Source: Comamonadaceae bacterium
GTDB taxonomy: Bacteria; Pseudomonadota; Gammaproteobacteria; Burkholderiales; Burkholderiaceae_C
Assembly: GCA_003599455.1 (NCBI GenBank)
Contig: QZKF01000021.1
Coordinates: 1-32,390, forward strand
DNA: 32,390 bases
Direction: 5' to 3'
The notes beneath the pieces are model-generated. The model was given only the letters and a program-made list of their open reading frames with translations, was not told the DNA's origin and did no database searches. Each line of letters opens with the position of its first letter. Position 1 is the first letter of the stretch. Both the position numbers and the translations under genes were made by a program. Below are positions 15,775 to 23,919 of this stretch, piece by piece.

Positions 15775-17225
15775 GGCGGATTCAACTGGTCGTCGCAACA
15801 CCTTCAACCAGGAGGTGTTTATGGGACGACCCGCAGGACGGATGAAGCAATTGACAGGGAGAGACGCGATGCGCTCCCCGGGGGCTCCTGCACTTCGGCG
15901 TGAGGTCGAGCGCCAGTTCTGGGTACAGATTGCAACCGGAATCACCAGTGAGAGGGCAGCCGAGGCGGTAGGCGTATCGCAGGCGGTGGGCTCGCGCTGG
16001 TTCCGGCATCGTGGCGGCATGCCATTGTTCATGTCGAAACCTGTATCTGGAAGGTATCTGTCGTTCGCAGAGCGAGAAGAGATTGGACTTCTGCGAGCTC
16101 AAGATGTCAGTGTGCGGGAGATCGCTCGCCGTATTGGTCGAAGCCCCTCAACTGTTTCGCGGGAGTTGACGCGCAACGCTGCGACTCGCAGTGGCAAGCT
16201 CGAGTACCGGGCTTCAGTCGCGCAGTGGAAGTCCGATCTGGTCGCCAGAAGGCCCAAGCCTGCCAAGCTCGTGACGAATCAGCGTTTGCGCGACTATGTC
16301 CAAGACCGCCTGGAGGGCAAGATCCGCGATGCCCAAGGGCTGGAGGTGGCTGGACCTCGACAGGCTCCTTTCATCGGCCGCAACAAGCCTCATCGTGGCG
16401 ACCGCAAATGGGTCAATGGCTGGTCGCCAGAGCAGATTGCAAACCGCCTGCAGGTCGACTTCCCGGATGATCCGTCCATGCGTATCTCTCACGAAGCCAT
16501 CTACCAGGCGCTCTATATCCAGGGCAGAGGTGCCCTCAAGCGTGAGCTTGTGAGCTACCTGCGTACAGGGCGTGCTTTGCGCACCCCCCGGGCCAGGTCC
16601 CAAGCCAAGGCATGGGCACATGTCAGTGAAGAGGTGATGATCTCCAGCCGCCCTGCTGAGATAGAAGATCGTGCGGTACCCGGTCACTGGGAGGGGGACC
16701 TGATCATCGGCCTGGACAGGTCGGCCATTGGTACGCTGGTGGAACGGTCAAGCCGTTTCACCATGCTCGTGCACCTGCCGCGCGAGGAAGGCTATGGACT
16801 GACTCCTCGAACAAAGAATGGTCCTGCGCTGGCGGGTTACGGAGCCATAACCATGGCCAACGCCCTCAAGAGAACAGTAACCAAGCTGCCTACCCAGCTA
16901 TGGCAGTCATTGACTTGGGATCGTGGCAAGGAGCTGTCCGACCATGCACGATTCACCATCGAATCCGGGGTGAAAGTCTTCTTTGCCGATCCTCGCAGTC
17001 CATGGCAGCGCGGTACGAACGAGAACACAAACGGGCTGCTGCGCCAATACTTCCCCAAAGGCACCGACCTGTCCCGTTGGAGCGAGCAAGAGATTCAAGC
17101 CGTGGCACTGACCTTGAACAACAGGCCACGCAAGACATTGGGTTGGAAGACTCCCGCAGAGGCGCTCAATGACTACCTAAAATCGGCTGACCAACCCGGT
17201 GTTGCGACGACCGGTTGAATCCGCC
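15775..17225 (+). mobile_element. Complete IS30-family element, 1451 bp
   Basis: It is bounded by 28-bp inverted repeats (15775-15802 and 17198-17225, one mismatch) beginning GGCGGATTCAAC. The target duplication is CTG (15772-15774 and 17226-17228). It carries one intact transposase gene, so it may still be active. It lies inside orfB of an IS3 element. Confidence 0.93.
15821..17218 (+). CDS. IS30-family transposase
   Basis: A 465-residue IS30-type transposase. The IS30 HTH (SFAEREEIGLLRAQDVSVRE, IARRIGRSPSTVSREL) follows an N-terminal extension. The DDE catalytic residues are Asp293 (HWEGDLIIG), Asp367 (TWDRGKEL) and Glu401 (RGTNENTNGLLRQYFPKG). AGGAGG lies a few bases before the ATG at 15821. 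The gene ends inside the right inverted repeat, as is common for compact IS elements. No frameshift or missing motif is seen, so it is probably functional. Confidence 0.95.
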   Translation: MGRPAGRMKQLTGRDAMRSPGAPALRREVERQFWVQIATGITSERAAEAVGVSQAVGSRWFRHRGGMPLFMSKPVSGRYLSFAEREEIGLLRAQDVSVREIARRIGRSPSTVSRELTRNAATRSGKLEYRASVAQWKSDLVARRPKPAKLVTNQRLRDYVQDRLEGKIRDAQGLEVAGPRQAPFIGRNKPHRGDRKWVNGWSPEQIANRLQVDFPDDPSMRISHEAIYQALYIQGRGALKRELVSYLRTGRALRTPRARSQAKAWAHVSEEVMISSRPAEIEDRAVPGHWEGDLIIGLDRSAIGTLVERSSRFTMLVHLPREEGYGLTPRTKNGPALAGYGAITMANALKRTVTKLPTQLWQSLTWDRGKELSDHARFTIESGVKVFFADPRSPWQRGTNENTNGLLRQYFPKGTDLSRWSEQEIQAVALTLNNRPRKTLGWKTPAEALNDYLKSADQPGVATTG

Positions 17226-17798
17226 CTGGCTGCCTTGGTCGCTGTGATGGATGACGTCTTGCGGCTTTCGCTGAGTCAACGCCATGTTGAGTGCCGAGAG
17301 CACCAGGTCGGCCGTCATTCGCTCGCCCATGGACCAACCCACCACACGACGACTCCACACATCGATGACCACCGCCAGGTACAGGAACCCTGTCCAGATC
17401 GGCACGTAGGTCATGTCGGCCACCCAGAGCTGGTTGGGGCCGCTGGCCCTGAACTGACGCTTGACCAGGTCATTGGCCGGAGAGTTGCGTTTGTCGCGGC
17501 GCGTGGTCACCGTGAAGCCGCGGCGGCGGCTGATGCCCCGGATGTGGGCCAAACGCATGAGACGCGCCACGCGCTGGCGGCTGATGCACACACCTTGCTC
17601 GATGAGCTCGGCCATCAAGCGTGGCATACCGTACCACTCGTAGGAGTCCTTGTGAATCTGGCGTATCCGTTCGGTCATCACCGCGTTGGTGATGCTGCGC
17701 TGGGAGGGCGCGCGCTCTCGCCAGGCATAGAAGCCGCTGGCGGACACACCCAAGACGCGGCACATGGTGCGCACAGGGAAGTCGGCCTGGTTCGCCAT
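17226..17798 (-). pseudogene. IS3 orfB transposase, N-terminal part
   Basis: This encodes the first ~190 residues of the IS3 DDE transposase: MANQADFPVRTMCRVLGVSA, the HTH_21 region, WVADMTYVPIWTGFLYLAVV with the first catalytic Asp, and HHSDQGSQ with the second. It then runs into IS30. The start overlaps the orfA stop (TGATG), so coupling or a frameshift would normally produce the OrfAB product. The remaining part lies at 15445-15774. Confidence 0.92.
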
Positions 17799-18118
17799 CA
17801 CGAGTCCGAAGACTTCGTTGAAGTCGCATCGCTGCGACCGGCAAACCAGGCCGTAGCCTTTGCCAGGATGTCGCGCTCCTGCTGAACTTGGCGCAGTTGA
17901 CGACGCAGCCGTACCAACTCCTCGCGTTCGGCGGTGGTCAGCCCTTCCTTGCCAGGCAACGGCCCGCCGTCAATGGCGGCTTGGCCGACCCAGTTGGTGA
18001 TGGACTGCGCGGTGACATTGAACTCGCGCGAGAGCTCCGTTGGTGAGCGACCAGCGCGCACGAGCTCGACCATTTGCTGACGGAACTCCGCCGGGTACGG
18101 GGGTCTGACTTTGGACAT
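17798..18118 (-). CDS. IS3-family orfA protein
   Basis: A 106-residue OrfA with the transposase_8 HTH (YPAEFRQQMVELVRAGRSPT, ELSREFNVTAQSITNWV) and a leucine-zipper-like helix ELVRLRRQLRQVQQERDILAKA. AAGGAG lies just before the ATG at 18118. It is intact, but its partner orfB is interrupted by IS30, so it cannot form active transposase by itself. Confidence 0.9.
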   Translation of the reverse strand: MSKVRPPYPAEFRQQMVELVRAGRSPTELSREFNVTAQSITNWVGQAAIDGGPLPGKEGLTTAEREELVRLRRQLRQVQQERDILAKATAWFAGRSDATSTKSSDS

Positions 18119-18265
18119 TTGCGACTCCTTGAACACAAAGAATGATGTGTCCACGGACTCGGGTCAACTCCAGTTTCATGGTGACTCAGTGTGCCGCGCT
18201 GCGCTTGGCACCTGCCATACCTTGGGAGAGGTTTTGCAGAATTTCCCTAGATTTAAGGGCCGCGC

Positions 18266-18294
18266 TTGAGCGAAATGCGGTAAATCGGTAGACT
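18266..18294 (+). promoter_or_regulatory. Sigma-70-type promoter of the lipoprotein/DUF4403 operon
   Basis: TTGAGC (18266-18271) and TAGACT (18289-18294) are separated by 17 bases and lie about 50 bp before the first ATG of the operon at 18347. Both boxes match the consensus at four of six positions. Confidence 0.55.
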
Positions 18295-18346
18295 CTTGGA
18301 CAACAATTTTCTGCGAATGCGTGGCGTAGCTACCAAAGGGGCGGAT

Positions 18347-18631
18347 ATGGCAAAACGAAAAATTGCATTGGCAGCGAGCCGCGTGGCGCTTGCATGCGCC
18401 ATGGCAGTTTTACTTTTGAACGGGTGCGCATCGTCCACCATCGGATGCCGGCAGGGGGCGCAAATCTGTCCCGCAATCGGCACACCGAACAGCGAAACCG
18501 ACAACGGTACCTCGTGCGCGGTCGTCGTACAAAACAGCCACGTATGCACCTATGACGGTGAGGGCCGATTCAAGGGCGACAAAGTCAAGCCGGGCTCCGG
18601 CGTGTGTATCTGCCTTGGCTTCGACAGCTGA
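18347..18631 (+). CDS. Small Cys-rich lipoprotein
   Basis: A 94-residue lipoprotein: a long n-region, a hydrophobic stretch, and the lipobox LLNGC with lipidated Cys27. The mature part has six further cysteines (34, 41, 57, 67, 87, 89), an even number that suggests disulfide bonds in the periplasm. AAAGGGGCGG precedes the ATG at 18347; the frame is open further upstream, but that would put the signal peptide at an unusual position. It is the first gene of a three-gene plus-strand operon, 13 bp before the DUF4403 gene. The family is not recognised. Confidence 0.78.
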   Translation: MAKRKIALAASRVALACAMAVLLLNGCASSTIGCRQGAQICPAIGTPNSETDNGTSCAVVVQNSHVCTYDGEGRFKGDKVKPGSGVCICLGFDS

Positions 18632-18644
18632 GAAAGGGGCGGCC

Positions 18645-20198
18645 ATGTTTAACAGAGCCCTTCGGGCATGCGTTCTCATCATCGCTGCGTCCCAATTGGG
18701 CGGGTGCGCCTTTTTCTATCGCTACTCGGCGATCTCGGAGCAACCGGCGCGGCTTCCTGCCAATGAGCCGCTACAGCCTCGAGCGAGTACGATCCAGCCG
18801 GCGCTGTCGATGCCGCTCGTTACCTTCGAGACAGCGGCGAATACCGCAACCGGGAAGGTCTTGCCCGTCAGGGTCGTTGGCGAAGAGACGATTGCAAAGG
18901 TCAGGATCGAAAAACCATGGCCTTTTTCAGGGTGTCTTATCTGCGAGTCCTTGGATGCCAAATGGAACTACACGGTCAGCCAGCCAGCCCCCATCACAGT
19001 CACTGGCGAGCCCGTTCAGAACAAGCTCGTTGTGAACGTGTCAGGCGCGCTCAGCGGTGGCGCTGGTTTCGGTGGAGAGATCGCGAAATGGTTGTCACTC
19101 TCGAACAAGAACTTCGACGCAGCAGTAGAGGTCAGGTTCGAGTCCGGCCTAGCAGCGGACCAAAACTTCTGTCCCACGCTGACAGGTATCGACCTTAAAT
19201 ACAGGTGGCTAACCCCGCCACGAGTCGAACTCATTGGGAGAAGCTGCGTCCTAAACGGCCTGGCCTGTTTCGGGCCTTGGAACCTAGAGTTTGAAGGAGC
19301 CGTCGACAATTCAATCAAGCCCAAGATCGGCGAGGTGAAGGATCTGTTTCAGCAGAATATTCCCTGCGCGCCGGTCAGGGAAGCACTGGCTAAGGCTTGG
19401 CGTCCGTACAGCTTTCCCGTCAAGGTGCCGTATCAACAGCTGCACCTGAACATCGTTCCTCAGGCGCTTTACATCCCCGGCCTGCAGGTCACTAACACGG
19501 ATGCCGTACTGTCGGGACGTCTGGACGCAAACGTGTCCCTGGACCCAGAAGCCGTGTCCACCACACCGATCCCCCTGCCAGCGAACAAGCCGGCCCCTAT
19601 CAGCCCGGGGAGCTTTTCATTGGCAGTGCCGGTATCGACGCTTTACTACACCTTCGAAGCGCTGGCCAAGCAGGAGCTCGACCGCGCGAAGTTCATCACC
19701 AACTCGCCACTCGGCCGGGTGAGGCTCACTCCGACCAAGGTGGAGCTTTACCCGACGGATAACGGACAGAAGCTTGCTCTCGGCGTTTCAGTAGCAGTCG
19801 AGTTTCAGTACCTGTTTTTTATGAACACGTCCGGGACGGTGTGGCTGACGGCAAAGCCGGAGGCGGTCGACGGCGGCCGAAAGGTGCGCTTATCAGAGGT
19901 CAAGGTAACACGCAAGTTCGCCAATCCGATCTGGGACGTCGCCTCGGTGCTGATCGAAGATCAGGTCACGCGGGCGATCCGAAACGGCTTCGAGATGGAT
20001 CTGAGCCAACCCTTCAGCAAGGCTGAAGGCGACATCACCGACTTGGTCAACAACGCCGGCCAAGATGGGGTCAAGCTCACGGCGAGCGACGTCAAGATCG
20101 GTATCGGGCGCATGCTGGCCAACGAGAAGGCGTTCCAGGTGGAGGCGCTGTTCGACGCGAAGGTCGACGCGTCGCTAGGCAAGGTCACGCTGCCGTAG
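18645..20198 (+). CDS. DUF4403 family lipoprotein
   Basis: A 517-residue lipoprotein with lipobox QLGGC (Cys21) and a long beta-rich mature part resembling DUF4403: early LPVRVVGEETIAKVRIEKPW, a central KVPYQQLHLNIVPQALYIPG and a late VEFQYLFFMNTSGTVWLTAK. DUF4403 proteins are uncharacterised periplasmic or outer-membrane lipoproteins. The ribosome site AAAGGGGCGG is identical to that of the gene before it. It sits between a small Cys-rich lipoprotein and a secreted protein, 13 and 12 bp away, so the three probably form one envelope complex (inference). Confidence 0.85.
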   Translation: MFNRALRACVLIIAASQLGGCAFFYRYSAISEQPARLPANEPLQPRASTIQPALSMPLVTFETAANTATGKVLPVRVVGEETIAKVRIEKPWPFSGCLICESLDAKWNYTVSQPAPITVTGEPVQNKLVVNVSGALSGGAGFGGEIAKWLSLSNKNFDAAVEVRFESGLAADQNFCPTLTGIDLKYRWLTPPRVELIGRSCVLNGLACFGPWNLEFEGAVDNSIKPKIGEVKDLFQQNIPCAPVREALAKAWRPYSFPVKVPYQQLHLNIVPQALYIPGLQVTNTDAVLSGRLDANVSLDPEAVSTTPIPLPANKPAPISPGSFSLAVPVSTLYYTFEALAKQELDRAKFITNSPLGRVRLTPTKVELYPTDNGQKLALGVSVAVEFQYLFFMNTSGTVWLTAKPEAVDGGRKVRLSEVKVTRKFANPIWDVASVLIEDQVTRAIRNGFEMDLSQPFSKAEGDITDLVNNAGQDGVKLTASDVKIGIGRMLANEKAFQVEALFDAKVDASLGKVTLP

Positions 20199-20210
20199 GA
20201 GTACAACGTT

Positions 20211-20702
20211 ATGAAGCGAACGGTCACGATGGTTTGTGCACTGGTGGCGATGACCACTGCGCCGCATGTTTTTGCGCTGCCCTTTGGAACCTGCCTCCTC
20301 GAAGCCGACATGCGGAAGGCACTCAAGGCAGAAGGGCAGTCGATCACGACTGAGGCCGCGAACAAGCGCTCGTACCTTAGTCTGGGCGCCGGGGCCTCGG
20401 GCTACCTCATTGAGGTTCGCGGCTCTTCGTGGTGCATTGCCGCGGCCCTGGAGAATGTGTCGACGCTCCGCACGAAGAGCGTCGACATTTGTTCGGACCC
20501 TTCAAAGTACCCGAACGCTGTCGCCGTGTGCAACGATCTCAAAGCCAAGGTGAAAGTCGCCGGGAGCTTGTCAGCACAGTCTTCGACGGCAACCTTGCTG
20601 GCACCAGAGACCAAGGGCCCTGTGATCGTGGACCTTGGTTTCTGTGACGAGCGCGATGGGCGCCGGACCTTGTGCGCACGGTCGGAGACTGTACTCAAAT
20701 GA
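20211..20702 (+). CDS. Secreted hypothetical protein
   Basis: A 163-residue protein with a signal peptide (MKRTVTMVCALVAMTTAPHVFA) and a Cys-containing mature domain starting LPFGTCLLEADM. No family is recognised. Several cysteines (CLLEA, WCIAA, DICSD, VCNDL, GFCDE, LCARS) suggest disulfide bonds in the periplasm. It is the last gene of the operon with the two lipoproteins, 12 bp after DUF4403. Confidence 0.75.
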   Translation: MKRTVTMVCALVAMTTAPHVFALPFGTCLLEADMRKALKAEGQSITTEAANKRSYLSLGAGASGYLIEVRGSSWCIAAALENVSTLRTKSVDICSDPSKYPNAVAVCNDLKAKVKVAGSLSAQSSTATLLAPETKGPVIVDLGFCDERDGRRTLCARSETVLK

Positions 20703-21070
20703 GCGCCGGATAGCTGCCATCTGCCACCGGCGTGTTGCGTCAGTCGGGTGACCGGTTTGGGTGGTCAACCAGTCGCTCAGGGCCTTGTTCCGCGAACGAT
20801 AGGTTACGAGACTCGCGATCGTTCAGCCGTCAATTTCCTATGACTGGACCCAGTCTTGAGCGACCTTTGCGATTCGGAATGCGGCTTCGCAGCGGTTGCT
20901 GCCGGTGGCCGCTGGCGAGCGTCACGGACATTGATCACTTTCGAAACGGACCTCAACTCGCGCACGCCGTTGAGCAGGAGCACTGCGAGATTTTGAGCTG
21001 CGACGTTTATGTCGGATACCCGTCGGCAAATCCGTCCCTACGGTTGCCCGATCTCAGGCAAGCGAGGCGC
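20703..21070. other. 368 bases without a gene
   Basis: This lies between the end of the secreted-protein gene and the convergent end of the GHKL ATPase gene. Open frames here are antisense to the ATPase gene or lack starts and homology. CGCCGG and CCGGCG just after 20702 could pair but have no T-run, so I do not call a terminator. Confidence 0.4.
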
Positions 21071-23062
21071 TCACTTGGCCGCCGCGACCTCTTTTCCACT
21101 GGTCGCAACGGGCTCGGAATCAAAGACACCGTCCAAGTATTTGGCGTAGTGCTCTTGCAAGTGTTTGAGGGAGGCGCCCTTGTCCGCTTGGTATTCGAGC
21201 CGCTCTTGGAAGAACTTCATGCGGCTTCTGTTCTCCGCCAACACCTGGCCCCAGGTCTTCACGAAGATGCAGACGTTGTCCTTCTTGTGGATCAAGCCGG
21301 ACTCGTCGGTCATGCGGAACTTCGCGTGCGGGCCGACATCGTCGCTGATGACCCAGAACACCCATGACACCTTGACGTTGCGAAAGCGCTGGTCATCCAT
21401 GACCGAGGCGGCGTAGCCCTCGATCTGCGAAATCTCGTCGGTGTTGACCTTGACCTTCGGCGCCTTCAACTCGACCACCAAGTGAGTAATCGAATCCGTG
21501 TTGTGCCGCCGCGTGGACCGGGACAGCATCAAGTCAACGATTCCGCGCTCCTGCGAAACATGCTTGACCGGGGCGTCGATGACGATGTCTTCCCCGAGAA
21601 TTTTCTTGTGCGAGCGCAGAACCTCGGTCAGCGATTGGTCATCGACCGACAGCATGAAGTCCTCGCCGAACATCCAGCAGTTCTGGGCGACGATGCGATG
21701 CAACTGGCTGCGCTCTTTGAGCCGCTTCTTTGGCTCGAGATCGAACAGCACCGCCTCAATGCCGGTCAGGAACTTCAAGCGATCCGCCACGATCTTGGCG
21801 GAGCTGATGATCGACGACAGCGACACGTCGCGCAGCAGCTCGGCGAGCTCCTCCTGCTGGCGCTTTGGCAGCCGCAGCACTTCGTTCAAGATGACCTGCA
21901 GCTCCTCGGGGCTCTTCTCGATCGCCTGCCGGAGCATCCGAAGCTGGAAAGACTTGTTCTGCGGGGCGGAGCTGCCGAACTCGGGCAGATTCTTCGCGAC
22001 GCTAACGGCCACGATCTCAAAAACTTGCCGCTCGACCTCTTCCACGCGCGTGGTCGGATCGCCGTCGAAGGGATACACCTTCTCCGTCTTCCATTCCTCA
22101 ACGTAGCTGCGCGCCTCCATCGCGGAGCGCTGCCGGAAGTAGTCCTTGATCGTCTTCTGGGCCTCGTCAATGGCCGCCACGACCGGCGTCTGCATCTCCG
22201 CCAGGTCAACGGTCCCCTCCTTCTGCGCGACCGTCAGATAGGAGGATTCGAGATAGGCCGTGAACTGGAAGTCGCCGATGTGAAATCGACGATCAACCTG
22301 CACCAGCGGGAAGCGCTTCTCGTTGCAGAGAAACAGAGCCCGGTTGGACAGCCCCTTCCACTCAACGATCTCGAGCCGGACGGGATGCGTCTTTCCACCG
22401 GCTTCGATGTCGGTCAGGTTGATGGCCTTCCGGCTGGCGATCATTTGGGCCGGATCAATGCGCTTGCCGCCAATGGTCACATTGACATCGGGATAGTCGG
22501 CCAAATAAAGGGCGAAGACTTCGGCCAATACGTGAATGCCGGCGTCGCTCACAAACGAGCGGAAATCCTTGTGGGGATCGGAAATCGTCAGGGTGAGGCC
22601 AGTATCAGTCGGCTTTGAGACTTCAACCTCATCGGAGATATTCACATGGCGAATGTCGTTGGCCGACATCGTAATCGAATACGTCCAAAGCTTCTCGTCG
22701 CGCTTGTATGTGACAGCCCATTCAGCGCGGGTTCCAATGGCGAACGCCTTGAACCGCCCGCGCCCCTCTTGGCCGTGCAAGAACCTTCCGGTTTCGGTGG
22801 AGCCTCCTGGCTTCTTCCATGACCCGCCGAGGCGCCGAAAGAACTCTGGCGCCCTTGCCCTGGGAATTCCGTTGCCATCGTCTCGGATGATGACTTCCGA
22901 GAGGGTATCCATCTCGTTGTGCCCAAACGAGACAGAAACTCGGCCGGCATCCGCGTCCAGGCCGTTCCAAATAAGTTCAGCCAAGGCCTGCACTGGCTTG
23001 GCGCGAGTGATTTTTTCTAAGAAGTCCGACTGGACCTCGACCGGATACTGTTGCTGGGCCAT
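21071..23062 (-). CDS. GHKL ATPase fused to a Shedu-like PD-(D/E)XK domain
   Basis: A 663-residue protein. The N-terminal third is an HSP90/MutL-like GHKL ATPase: Glu29 and Asn33 in AELIWNGLDADA, DDGNGIP (61-67) and GQEGRGRFKAFAIG (97-110). A middle S5-like and helical section follows. The C-terminal ~200 residues carry NCWMFGEDF and then Asp510 (GIVDLML), Glu531 and Lys533 (VVELKAP), a D-x20-ExK nuclease core close to Shedu/DUF4263. The ATG at 23062 has GGGAG upstream; an upstream in-frame codon at 23086 would include that site. GHKL ATPases related to MORC and MutL are known from restriction-modification loci. This looks like a one-gene anti-phage nuclease (inference); no partner gene is adjacent. 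Confidence 0.88.
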   Translation of the reverse strand: MAQQQYPVEVQSDFLEKITRAKPVQALAELIWNGLDADAGRVSVSFGHNEMDTLSEVIIRDDGNGIPRARAPEFFRRLGGSWKKPGGSTETGRFLHGQEGRGRFKAFAIGTRAEWAVTYKRDEKLWTYSITMSANDIRHVNISDEVEVSKPTDTGLTLTISDPHKDFRSFVSDAGIHVLAEVFALYLADYPDVNVTIGGKRIDPAQMIASRKAINLTDIEAGGKTHPVRLEIVEWKGLSNRALFLCNEKRFPLVQVDRRFHIGDFQFTAYLESSYLTVAQKEGTVDLAEMQTPVVAAIDEAQKTIKDYFRQRSAMEARSYVEEWKTEKVYPFDGDPTTRVEEVERQVFEIVAVSVAKNLPEFGSSAPQNKSFQLRMLRQAIEKSPEELQVILNEVLRLPKRQQEELAELLRDVSLSSIISSAKIVADRLKFLTGIEAVLFDLEPKKRLKERSQLHRIVAQNCWMFGEDFMLSVDDQSLTEVLRSHKKILGEDIVIDAPVKHVSQERGIVDLMLSRSTRRHNTDSITHLVVELKAPKVKVNTDEISQIEGYAASVMDDQRFRNVKVSWVFWVISDDVGPHAKFRMTDESGLIHKKDNVCIFVKTWGQVLAENRSRMKFFQERLEYQADKGASLKHLQEHYAKYLDGVFDSEPVATSGKEVAAAK

Positions 23063-23516
23063 GGCGAATCTCCCTTTTTTGCCCATATTCTCGCTCGGAT
23101 ACGGTCTCCCATGGGTCAGGCGACAGCTGAGAGGCTGCTGCCAGGCAACTCATTCGATCCTGCGAAAGACGATTCAGGGGCGGAAGTTCCAGTTCACCCG
23201 AGCCGCGACCGGTCATTCGCATCCAGGCGGCAGGCGCCGGCCGGCGAGTCCCCGGTCTCGAGGCTCAAGCGGTCGTAGCCGGCGGCCTGCATCGAATGAC
23301 AGGTGACGGCTGCAGCGAACGTTCAGGTGGCCATGGGCGAATGACTCTGACCAGTCTGAAAAGGGCATTCGGCCGCGCTCTTTCGGCTGACGTCCGGTGT
23401 ATTTGCGCAGGCGAGGCGCCGCCTGTCACCCTCGCGCATCAACGTTGATTTTGACTGTATATTTGTACAGTGCCATCAATTTCTTCCCTCCTACATTCTT
23501 GTCGCCTGATGCCGCC
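23063..23516. other. Divergent spacer between the GHKL gene and the SOS-box gene
   Basis: No gene was found here. It holds the ribosome site of the minus-strand GHKL gene and, near its right end, a perfect LexA box (23455-23470). The plus-strand frame that opens at 23397 spans the LexA box and is not accepted as coding in that part. Confidence 0.5.
23455..23470. promoter_or_regulatory. LexA box (SOS operator)
   Basis: CTGTATATTTGTACAG is a perfect CTGT-N8-ACAG with an AT-rich centre, the gamma/beta-proteobacterial LexA consensus. It ends 46 bp before the ATG of the hypothetical gene at 23517. Confidence 0.8.
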
Positions 23517-23918
23517 ATGCGCGTGAGCATCCAGATACTGCGCGAGAGCGGCCGGTGGATTGGCCCCGATGAAAGAAGAGCCCTGCACGGTGACCTTCGA
23601 ACGAAGAAGTTCGTGGCTGGCGACAGTTTGGTCAAGGTCCTCGAATTCGTCGAGGTGCGAAGTGCTCCGGGCATGTACCAACTGAGCGACCCGAAGGTGA
23701 AGGAATGCTGGGCTGAAAAGAGCACCATCGTGTACTCAGGTCTTGCGTGTGAAGGCGGTGCCTGGGTCGCCCAAGAGTGGCTGGTGGATGTGAATCCACG
23801 GCCCTCCACGGGAGGTGCGTATCCGCACTGGGGTGAGGTCAATCAGCAACCACCGAAAGAAACCTCTGTCGGAATAGGTTGGATCAAACCAAGGCACCGC
23901 CACGAACCACGGAACTAG
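23517..23918 (+). CDS. Hypothetical protein behind a LexA box
   Basis: A 133-residue soluble protein starting MRVSIQILRESGRWIGPDER. It has no recognised domain, signal peptide or membrane segment; the middle is mixed (LVKVLEFVEVRSAPGMYQLS) and the C-terminus polar. The ATG at 23517 is chosen because a longer frame would run through the LexA operator; its ribosome site is weak. It is convergent with the SRAP gene, with one base between the stop codons. LexA control and the repair-linked neighbour suggest a DNA damage role, but no reaction can be named. Confidence 0.65.
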   Translation: MRVSIQILRESGRWIGPDERRALHGDLRTKKFVAGDSLVKVLEFVEVRSAPGMYQLSDPKVKECWAEKSTIVYSGLACEGGAWVAQEWLVDVNPRPSTGGAYPHWGEVNQQPPKETSVGIGWIKPRHRHEPRN

Positions 23919-23919
23919 C

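Larger units (their letters stand above)
15404..18172 (-). mobile_element. IS3-family element interrupted by an IS30-family element
   Basis: The ends are imperfect inverted repeats beginning TGGAGTTGACC (15404-15414, and the complement at 18162-18172), followed by similar GTCCG-TGGAC blocks. Without the inserted IS30 it would be about 1.3 kb, usual for IS3. It holds orfA and a split orfB on the minus strand. No direct target duplication is visible at the flanks (AGT on the left, GTT on the right), so the element or its flank may have recombined. Confidence 0.88.

Noticed and set aside
20703..20745. Possible terminator hairpin (CGCCGG/CCGGCG)
   Set aside because: The loop is long and no T-run follows on either strand.
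23397..23516. Longer N-terminus for the gene at 23517
   Set aside because: It would place a LexA operator within coding sequence and has no ribosome site; the ATG at 23517 is more likely.
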